From: Phaseolus vulgaris
Lineage: Eukaryota > Streptophyta > Magnoliopsida > Fabales > Fabaceae
DNA length: 64,000 nucleotides
Direction of reading: 5' to 3'
Assembly: GCF_000499845.2 (NCBI RefSeq)
Contig: NW_027174126.1
Span: 1-64,000, forward strand
The notes under the pieces are model-generated. The model was not told where the DNA came from and searched no databases. It saw only the letters and a list, made by a program, of their open reading frames with translations. Numbering within the stretch: the stretch's first letter is position 1; each line of letters opens with the position of its first letter. Below are positions 54,215 through 64,000 of this stretch, one piece after another. The position numbers and the translations under genes are program-made.

Positions 54215-57200
54215 GAAACTGGCTTTTTGTGGAAGTTGCATTGTATAAATTTGATACATGTGTCTTTAGATAGTTTATAATAGTGATAGACATTGATTTA
54301 CAAGAAATTACCATGAAAAGACTCGAAACTAGTTTTTTTTTTTTATGTAGCTGCATGAATTTATTGATACATTTCATAGATGACTATCTACAGTAGTGAT
54401 AGACATTGGTTTTCAAGAAATTAGCATGAAAAGTCTCGAAACTAGTTTTTTTTTGTAGTTGCATGAATTTATTGTATAAATTTGATAGATGAGTCTCTAC
54501 AGTAGTGATAGATATTGGTTTTCAAGAAATTAGCATGAAGAAAAGACTTGAAACTAGTTTTTTTGGTAGTTGCATGAATTTATAGTATATATTCGATAGA
54601 TGAGTCTCTATAGTAGTGATAGATATTGGTTTTCAAGAAATTAGCATGAAAATACTTGAAACTAGTTTTTTTGTGGTAGTTGCATGCATTTATTGTATAT
54701 ATTTGATAGATGAGTCTCTATAGTAGTGATGGATATGGTTTTCAAGAAATTAGCATGAAATGAGACGAAACTAGTTTTCGTGTGGTAATTGCATGAATTT
54801 ATAGTATATATTAGTTTCTATAGTAGAGACAGACATTGATTTACAAGAAATTAGCATGAAAATACTCGAAACTAGTTTTTTTTTTGTAGTTGCATAAATT
54901 TATTGTATAAATTTGACAGTTGAGTCTCCCTAGTAATGATAAACATTGGTTTTCAAGAAATTAGGATGAAAAGAGCAGAAACTAGTTTTTTATTGGTACT
55001 TGCATGAATTTATTGATATATTTGATAGATGAGTCTCTAAAGTAGTGATAAACATTGGTTTTCAAGAAATTAGCATGAAATGAGATGAAACTAGTTTTTT
55101 TGTGGTAGTTGCATGAATTTATTGTATATATTTCATAGATTAGTCTCTACAGTAGTGATAGAGATTGGTTCTCAAGAAATTAGCATGAGAAGACTTGAAA
55201 CTAGTTTTGTGTGTTGTAGTTGCATGAGTTTATTGTTAAATTTGATAGATGTGTCTCTATAGTAGTGATAAACATTGGTTTTCAAGAAATTTGGATGAAA
55301 AGACTTGAAACTAGTTTTTATGTTGTAGTTGCATCAATTTATTTTATATATATTTTGATAGATGAGTCTTTAAATAGTTTAAAATAGTGATAGACATTGG
55401 TTTTCAAGATATTAGCATGAAAAGTCTCGAAACTAGTTTTTTTTTTAGTTGCATGAATTTATTGTATAAATTTGATAGATGAGTCTCACTGGAGGTGATA
55501 AACATTAGTTTTCAAGCAATCAAGAAGAAAAGAGATGAAACTATTTTTTGGTGGTAGTTGCATGAATTTATTTATATATTTCATAGATGAGTCTCTACAG
55601 TAGTGATAGACATTGGTTTTCAAGAAATTAGCATGAAAAGACTTGAAACTAGTTTTTTTGTGGTAGTTGCGTTCATTTATTGTATATATTTGATAGATGA
55701 GTCTCTATAGTAGTGATAGATATCGGTTTTCAAGAAATTAGCACGAAGAAAAGACTTGAAACTAGTTTTTTTGTGGTAGTTGCATCAATTTATTGTATGA
55801 CTCTCGATAGTAGTGATAAACATTGGTTTTCAAGAAATTAGCATGAATTTATTGAAACTGGGCTTTTTGTGGAAGTTGCATTGTATAAATTTGATACATG
55901 TGTCTTTAGATAGTTTATAATAGTGATAGACATTGATTTACAAGAAATTACCATGAAAAGACTCGAAACTAGTTTTTTTTTTTTATGTAGCTGCATGAAT
56001 TTATTGATACATTTCATAGATGACTATCTACAGTAGTGATAGACATTGGTTTTCAAGAAATTAGCATGAAAAGTCTCGAAACTAGTTTTTTTTTGTAGTT
56101 GCATGAATTTATTGTATAAATTTGATAGATGAGTCTCTACAGTAGTGATAGATATTGGTTTTCAAGAAATTAGCATGAAGAAAAGACTTGAAACTAGTTT
56201 TTTTGTGGTAGTTGCATGAATTTATAGTATATATTCGATAGATGAGTCTCTATAGTAGTGATAGATATTGGTTTTCAAGAAATTAGCATGAAAATACTTG
56301 AAACTAGTTTTTTTGTGGTAGTTGCATGCATTTATTGTATATATTTGATAGATGAGTCTCTATAGTAGTGATGGATATCGGTTTTCAAGAAATTAGCATG
56401 AAATGAGACGAAACTAGTTTTCGTGTGGTAATTGCATGAATTTATAGTATATATTAGTTTCTATAGTAGAGACAGACATTGATTTACAAGAAATTAGCAT
56501 GAAAATACTCGAAACTAGTTTTTTTTTTGTAGTTGCATAAATTTATTGTATAAATTTGACAGTTGAGTCTCCCTAGTAATGATAAACATTGGTTTTCAAG
56601 AAATTAGGATGAAAAGAGCAGAAACTAGTTTTTTATTGGTACTTGCATGAATTTATTGATATATTTGATAGATGAGTCTCTAAAGTAGTGATAAACATTG
56701 GTTTTCAAGAAATTAGCATGAAATGAGATGAAACTAGTTTTTTTGTGGTAGTTGCATGAATTTATTGTATATATTTCATAGATTAGTCTCTACAGTAGTG
56801 ATAGAGATTGGTTCTCAAGAAATTAGCATGAGAAGACTTGAAACTAGTTTTGTGTGTTGTAGTTGCATGAGTTTATTGTTAAATTTGATAGATGTGTCTC
56901 TATAGTAGTGATAAACATTGGTTTTCAAGAAATTTGGATGAAAAGACTTGAAACTAGTTTTTATGTTGTAGTTGCATCAATTTATTTTATATATATTTTG
57001 ATAGATGAGTCTTTAAATAGTTTAAAATAGTGATAGACATTGGTTTTCAAGATATTAGCATGAAAAGTCTCGAAACTAGTTTTTTTTTTAGTTGCATGAA
57101 TTTATTGTATAAATTTGATAGATGAGTCTCACTGGAGGTGATAAACATTAGTTTTCAAGCAATCAAGAAGAAAAGAGATGAAACTATTTTTTGGTGGTAG

Positions 57201-60200
57201 TTGCATGAATTTATTTATATATTTCATAGATGAGTCTCTACAGTAGTGATAGACATTGGTTTTCAAGAAATTAGCATGAAAAGACTTGAAACTAGTTTTT
57301 TTGTGGTAGTTGCGTTCATTTATTGTATATATTTGATAGATGAGTCTCTATAGTAGTGATAGATATCGGTTTTCAAGAAATTAGCACGAAGAAAAGACTT
57401 GAAACTAGTTTTTTTTGTGGTAGTTGCATCAATTTATTGTATGACTCTCGATAGTAGTGATAAACATTGGTTTTCAAGAAATTAGCATGAATTTATTGAA
57501 ACTGGGCTTTTTGTGGAAGTTGCATTGTATAAATTTGATACATGTGTCTTTAGATAGTTTATAATAGTGATAGACATTGATTTACAAGAAATTACCATGA
57601 AAAGACTCGAAACTAGTTTTTTTTTTTATGTAGCTGCATGAATTTATTGATACATTTCATAGATGACTATCTACAGTAGTGATAGACATTGGTTTTCAAG
57701 AAATTAGCATGAAAAGTCTCGAAACTAGTTTTTTTTTGTAGTTGCATGAATTTATTGTATAAATTTGATAGATGAGTCTCTACAGTAGTGATAGATATTG
57801 GTTTTCAAGAAATTAGCATGAAGAAAAGACTTGAAACTAGTTTTTTTGTGGTAGTTGCATGAATTTATAGTATATATTCGATAGATGAGTCTCTATAGTA
57901 GTGATAGATATTGGTTTTCAAGAAATTAGCATGAAAATACTTGAAACTAGTTTTTTTGTGGTAGTTGCATGCATTTATTGTATATATTTGATAGATGAGT
58001 CTCTATAGTAGTGATGGATATCGGTTTTCAAGAAATTAGCATGAAATGAGACGAAACTAGTTTTCGTGTGGTAATTGCATGAATTTATAGTATATATTAG
58101 TTTCTATAGTAGAGACAGACATTGATTTACAAGAAATTAGCATGAAAATACTCGAAACTAGTTTTTTTTTTGTAGTTGCATAAATTTATTGTATAAATTT
58201 GACAGTTGAGTCTCCCTAGTAATGATAAACATTGGTTTTCAAGAAATTAGGATGAAAAGAGCAGAAACTAGTTTTTTATTGGTACTTGCATGAATTTATT
58301 GATATATTTGATAGATGAGTCTCTAAAGTAGTGATAAACATTGGTTTTCAAGAAATTAGCATGAAATGAGATGAAACTAGTTTTTTTGTGGTAGTTGCAT
58401 GAATTTATTGTATATATTTCATAGATTAGTCTCTACAGTAGTGATAGAGATTGGTTCTCAAGAAATTAGCATGAGAAGACTTGAAACTAGTTTTGTGTGT
58501 TGTAGTTGCATGAGTTTATTGTTAAATTTGATAGATGTGTCTCTATAGTAGTGATAAACATTGGTTTTCAAGAAATTTGGATGAAAAGACTTGAAACTAG
58601 TTTTTATGTTGTAGTTGCATCAATTTATTTTATATATATTTTGATAGATGAGTCTTTAAATAGTTTAAAATAGTGATAGACATTGGTTTTCAAGATATTA
58701 GCATGAAAAGTCTCGAAACTAGTTTTTTTTTTAGTTGCATGAATTTATTGTATAAATTTGATAGATGAGTCTCACTGGAGGTGATAAACATTAGTTTTCA
58801 AGCAATCAAGAAGAAAAGAGATGAAACTATTTTTTGGTGGTAGTTGCATGAATTTATTTATATATTTCATAGATGAGTCTCTACAGTAGTGATAGACATT
58901 GGTTTTCAAGAAATTAGCATGAAAAGACTTGAAACTAGTTTTTTTGTGGTAGTTGCGTTCATTTATTGTATATATTTGATAGATGAGTCTCTATAGTAGT
59001 GATAGATATCGGTTTTCAAGAAATTAGCACGAAGAAAAGACTTGAAACTAGTTTTTTTGTGGTAGTTGCATCAATTTATTGTATGACTCTCGATAGTAGT
59101 GATAAACATTGGTTTTCAAGATACTAGCATGAAAAGAGTTGAAACTAGTTTTTTTTTGTGGTAGTTGCTTGAATTTATTGATATATTTGATAGACGAGTC
59201 TCTATAGTAGTGCTAAACATGGTTTTCAAGAAATTAGCATGAAATGAGATGAAACTAGTTTTTTTGTGGTAGTTGCATGAATTTATAGTATATATTCGAT
59301 AGATGAGTCTCTATAGTAGTGATAGATATTGGTTTTCAAGAAATTAGCATGAAAATACTTGAAACTGGGCTTTTTGTGGAAGTTGCATTGTATAAATTTG
59401 ATACATGTGTCTTTAGATAGTTTATAATAGTGATAGACATTGATTTACAAGAAATTACCATGAAAAGACTCGAAACTAGTTTTTTTTTTTTATGTAGCTG
59501 CATGAATTTATTGATACATTTCATAGATGACTATCTACAGTAGTGATAGACATTGGTTTTCAAGAAATTAGCATGAAAAGTCTCGAAACTAGTTTTTTTT
59601 TGTAGTTGCATGAATTTATTGTATAAATTTGATAGATGAGTCTCTACAGTAGTGATAGATATTGGTTTTCAAGAAATTAGCATGAAGAAAAGACTTGAAA
59701 CTAGTTTTTTTGTGGTAGTTGCATGAATTTATAGTATATATTCGATAGATGAGTCTCTATAGTAGTGATAGATATTGGTTTTCAAGAAATTAGCATGAAA
59801 ATACTTGAAACTAGTTTTTTTGTGGTAGTTGCATGCATTTATTGTATATATTTGATAGATGAGTCTCTATAGTAGTGATGGATATCGGTTTTCAAGAAAT
59901 TAGCATGAAATGAGACGAAACTAGTTTTCGTGTGGTAATTGCATGAATTTATAGTATATATTAGTTTCTATAGTAGAGACAGACATTGATTTACAAGAAA
60001 TTAGCATGAAAATACTCGAAACTAGTTTTTTTTTTGTAGTTGCATAAATTTATTGTATAAATTTGACAGTTGAGTCTCCCTAGTAATGATAAACATTGGT
60101 TTTCAAGAAATTAGGATGAAAAGAGCAGAAACTAGTTTTTTATTGGTACTTGCATGAATTTATTGATATATTTGATAGATGAGTCTCTAAAGTAGTGATA

Positions 60201-63200
60201 AACATTGGTTTTCAAGAAATTAGCATGAAATGAGATGAAACTAGTTTTTTTGTGGTAGTTGCATGAATTTATTGTATATATTTCATAGATTAGTCTCTAC
60301 AGTAGTGATAGAGATTGGTTCTCAAGAAATTAGCATGAGAAGACTTGAAACTAGTTTTGTGTGTTGTAGTTGCATGAGTTTATTGTTAAATTTGATAGAT
60401 GTGTCTCTATAGTAGTGATAAACATTGGTTTTCAAGAAATTTGGATGAAAAGACTTGAAACTAGTTTTTATGTTGTAGTTGCATCAATTTATTTTATATA
60501 TATTTTGATAGATGAGTCTTTAAATAGTTTAAAATAGTGATAGACATTGGTTTTCAAGATATTAGCATGAAAAGTCTCGAAACTAGTTTTTTTTTTAGTT
60601 GCATGAATTTATTGTATAAATTTGATAGATGAGTCTCACTGGAGGTGATAAACATTAGTTTTCAAGCAATCAAGAAGAAAAGAGATGAAACTATTTTTTG
60701 GTGGTAGTTGCATGAATTTATTTATATATTTCATAGATGAGTCTCTACAGTAGTGATAGACATTGGTTTTCAAGAAATTAGCATGAAAAGACTTGAAACT
60801 AGTTTTTTTGTGGTAGTTGCGTTCATTTATTGTATATATTTGATAGATGAGTCTCTATAGTAGTGATAGATATCGGTTTTCAAGAAATTAGCACGAAGAA
60901 AAGACTTGAAACTAGTTTTTTTGTGGTAGTTGCATCAATTTATTGTATGACTCTCGATAGTAGTGATAAACATTGGTTTTCAAGAAATTAGCATGAATTT
61001 ATTGAAACTGGGCTTTTTGTGGAAGTTGCATTGTATAAATTTGATACATGTGTCTTTAGATAGTTTATAATAGTGATAGACATTGATTTACAAGAAATTA
61101 CCATGAAAAGACTCGAAACTAGTTTTTTTTTTTTATGTAGCTGCATGAATTTATTGATACATTTCATAGATGACTATCTACAGTAGTGATAGACATTGGT
61201 TTTCAAGAAATTAGCATGAAAAGTCTCGAAACTAGTTTTTTTTTGTAGTTGCATGAATTTATTGTATAAATTTGATAGATGAGTCTCTACAGTAGTGATA
61301 GATATTGGTTTTCAAGAAATTAGCATGAAGAAAAGACTTGAAACTAGTTTTTTTGTGGTAGTTGCATGAATTTATAGTATATATTCGATAGATGAGTCTC
61401 TATAGTAGTGATAGATATTGGTTTTCAAGAAATTAGCATGAAAATACTTGAAACTAGTTTTTTTGTGGTAGTTGCATGCATTTATTGTATATATTTGATA
61501 GATGAGTCTCTATAGTAGTGATGGATATCGGTTTTCAAGAAATTAGCATGAAATGAGACGAAACTAGTTTTCGTGTGGTAATTGCATGAATTTATAGTAT
61601 ATATTAGTTTCTATAGTAGAGACAGACATTGATTTACAAGAAATTAGCATGAAAATACTCGAAACTAGTTTTTTTTTTGTAGTTGCATAAATTTATTGTA
61701 TAAATTTGACAGTTGAGTCTCCCTAGTAATGATAAACATTGGTTTTCAAGAAATTAGGATGAAAAGAGCAGAAACTAGTTTTTTATTGGTACTTGCATGA
61801 ATTTATTGATATATTTGATAGATGAGTCTCTAAAGTAGTGATAAACATTGGTTTTCAAGAAATTAGCATGAAATGAGATGAAACTAGTTTTTTTGTGGTA
61901 GTTGCATGAATTTATTGTATATATTTCATAGATTAGTCTCTACAGTAGTGATAGAGATTGGTTCTCAAGAAATTAGCATGAGAAGACTTGAAACTAGTTT
62001 TGTGTGTTGTAGTTGCATGAGTTTATTGTTAAATTTGATAGATGTGTCTCTATAGTAGTGATAAACATTGGTTTTCAAGAAATTTGGATGAAAAGACTTG
62101 AAACTAGTTTTTATGTTGTAGTTGCATCAATTTATTTTATATATATTTTGATAGATGAGTCTTTAAATAGTTTAAAATAGTGATAGACATTGGTTTTCAA
62201 GATATTAGCATGAAAAGTCTCGAAACTAGTTTTTTTTTTAGTTGCATGAATTTATTGTATAAATTTGATAGATGAGTCTCACTGGAGGTGATAAACATTA
62301 GTTTTCAAGCAATCAAGAAGAAAAGAGATGAAACTATTTTTTGGTGGTAGTTGCATGAATTTATTTATATATTTCATAGATGAGTCTCTACAGTAGTGAT
62401 AGACATTGGTTTTCAAGAAATTAGCATGAAAAGACTTGAAACTAGTTTTTTTGTGGTAGTTGCGTTCATTTATTGTATATATTTGATAGATGAGTCTCTA
62501 TAGTAGTGATAGATATCGGTTTTCAAGAAATTAGCACGAAGAAAAGACTTGAAACTAGTTTTTTTGTGGTAGTTGCATCAATTTATTGTATGACTCTCGA
62601 TAGTAGTGATAAACATTGGTTTTCAAGATACTAGCATGAAAAGAGTTGAAACTAGTTTTTTTTTGTGGTAGTTGCTTGAATTTATTGATATATTTGATAG
62701 ACGAGTCTCTATAGTAGTGCTAAACAGTGGTTTTCAAGAAATTAGCATGAAATGAGATGAAACTAGTTTTTTTGTGGTAGTTGCATGAATTTATAGTATA
62801 TATTCGATAGATGAGTCTCTATAGTAGTGATAGATATTGGTTTTCAAGAAATTAGCATGAAAATACTTGAAACTGGGCTTTTTGTGGAAGTTGCATTGTA
62901 TAAATTTGATACATGTGTCTTTAGATAGTTTATAATAGTGATAGACATTGATTTACAAGAAATTACCATGAAAAGACTCGAAACTAGTTTTTTTTTTTTA
63001 TGTAGCTGCATGAATTTATTGATACATTTCATAGATGACTATCTACAGTAGTGATAGACATTGGTTTTCAAGAAATTAGCATGAAAAGTCTCGAAACTAG
63101 TTTTTTTTTGTAGTTGCATGAATTTATTGTATAAATTTGATAGATGAGTCTCTACAGTAGTGATAGATATTGGTTTTCAAGAAATTAGCATGAAGAAAAG

Positions 63201-64000
63201 ACTTGAAACTAGTTTTTTTGTGGTAGTTGCATGAATTTATAGTATATATTCGATAGATGAGTCTCTATAGTAGTGATAGATATTGGTTTTCAAGAAATTA
63301 GCATGAAAATACTTGAAACTAGTTTTTTTGTGGTAGTTGCATGCATTTATTGTATATATTTGATAGATGAGTCTCTATAGTAGTGATGGATATCGGTTTT
63401 CAAGAAATTAGCATGAAATGAGACGAAACTAGTTTTCGTGTGGTAATTGCATGAATTTATAGTATATATTAGTTTCTATAGTAGAGACAGACATTGATTT
63501 ACAAGAAATTAGCATGAAAATACTCGAAACTAGTTTTTTTTTTTGTAGTTGCATAAATTTATTGTATAAATTTGACAGTTGAGTCTCCCTAGTAATGATA
63601 AACATTGGTTTTCAAGAAATTAGGATGAAAAGAGCAGAAACTAGTTTTTTATTGGTACTTGCATGAATTTATTGATATATTTGATAGATGAGTCTCTAAA
63701 GTAGTGATAAACATTGGTTTTCAAGAAATTAGCATGAAATGAGATGAAACTAGTTTTTTTGTGGTAGTTGCATGAATTTATTGTATATATTTCATAGATT
63801 AGTCTCTACAGTAGTGATAGAGATTGGTTCTCAAGAAATTAGCATGAGAAGACTTGAAACTAGTTTTGTGTGTTGTAGTTGCATGAGTTTATTGTTAAAT
63901 TTGATAGATGTGTCTCTATAGTAGTGATAAACATTGGTTTTCAAGAAATTTGGATGAAAAGACTTGAAACTAGTTTTTATGTTGTAGTTGCATCAATTTA

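Larger units (their letters stand above)
47160..64000. repeat. Satellite array, about 110-bp monomer with 17-mer and 15-mer higher-order repeats
   Basis: About 150 monomers in the window, continuing past the right edge. Typical landmarks per monomer are TTGGTTTTCAAGAAATTAGC, GAAACTAGTTTTTTTG, TAGTTGCATGAATTTATTG and GATGAGTCTCTATAGTAGTG. The array is AT-rich with a T run after each ACTAGT. Neighbouring monomers differ, but every 15th or 17th monomer matches nearly exactly. Higher-order units, anchored at GAAACTGGGC (GAAACTGGC in one copy), start at 48,841, 50,708, 52,572, 54,215, 55,854, 57,498, 59,361, 61,004 and 62,869. The lengths are 1,867, 1,864, 1,643, 1,639, 1,644, 1,863, 1,643 and 1,865 bp. 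No transposon interrupts the array. Confidence 0.97.

Noticed and set aside
47160..64000. CRISPR-like appearance of regularly spaced repeats
   Set aside because: No constant repeat with unique spacers: the whole 110-bp unit is repetitive, no cas genes are present, and the context is a plant nuclear genome.
47160..64000. Telomeric or rDNA spacer repeat
   Set aside because: No TTTAGGG runs and no rRNA-like segment; the 110-bp unit and higher-order organisation are those of a conventional satellite.
47160..64000. CENP-B-box-like motif
   Set aside because: Looked for a TTCG...CGGG-type motif; the monomers have almost no CG dinucleotides in such a context.

Overview
This is plant nuclear DNA from a transposon- and satellite-rich, probably pericentromeric or centromeric region. 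No host gene, rRNA or tRNA gene was recognised. Almost everything from 1 to about 47.16 kb is nested, truncated and recombined Ty3/gypsy LTR retrotransposon sequence. From about 47.16 kb to the right edge the window is one uninterrupted AT-rich satellite array. The species cannot be fixed from the sequence alone; a eudicot, possibly a phaseoloid legume, is a weakly supported guess.

Two retrotransposon lineages alternate. (1) Tat-lineage elements carry gag, a protease with a DQGSS site, RT with YVDD, a dual RNase H and an integrase with a D-D35-E triad. They also carry an extra ORF in antisense between pol and the 3' LTR. Pieces lie at 1-9.6 kb (minus), 9.6-11.09 kb (plus, 3' end and LTR), 19.8-24.24 kb (minus), 24.24-31.43 kb (plus, split by an insertion), 31.43-33.86 kb (minus), 33.86-34.62 kb (minus) and 38.39-47.16 kb (plus, apparently two fused copies). 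(2) CRM-type chromoviruses (centromeric retrotransposon clade, recognised from the integrase core, gag and protease) lie at 11.09-13.68 kb (plus), 13.68-19.80 kb (minus), 25.25-30.88 kb (plus) and 34.62-38.39 kb (minus).

The autonomous-type genes are mostly broken by in-frame stops and frameshifts. Two CRM-type elements stand out because they keep long open gag-protease reading frames while lacking RT and RNase H: 13.68-19.80 kb (802 codons, gag-PR fused to an integrase remnant) and 25.25-30.88 kb (about 816 codons). The second is a complete, very young insertion with 980-bp LTRs that look identical and a 5-bp AAGTT target-site duplication. Both are probably non-autonomous elements mobilised in trans.

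The antisense ORFs of the Tat elements share an intron at the same place in three copies. This suggests they are real, spliced, separately expressed genes.

The satellite has a monomer of about 110 bp organised in higher-order repeats. A 17-monomer unit (about 1,865 bp) and a 15-monomer deletion derivative (about 1,643 bp) are interspersed, and the left edge abuts a Tat LTR cut off near its TATA-like site. The CRM elements plus a higher-order satellite make a centromeric location the leading hypothesis; this is inference, not proof.
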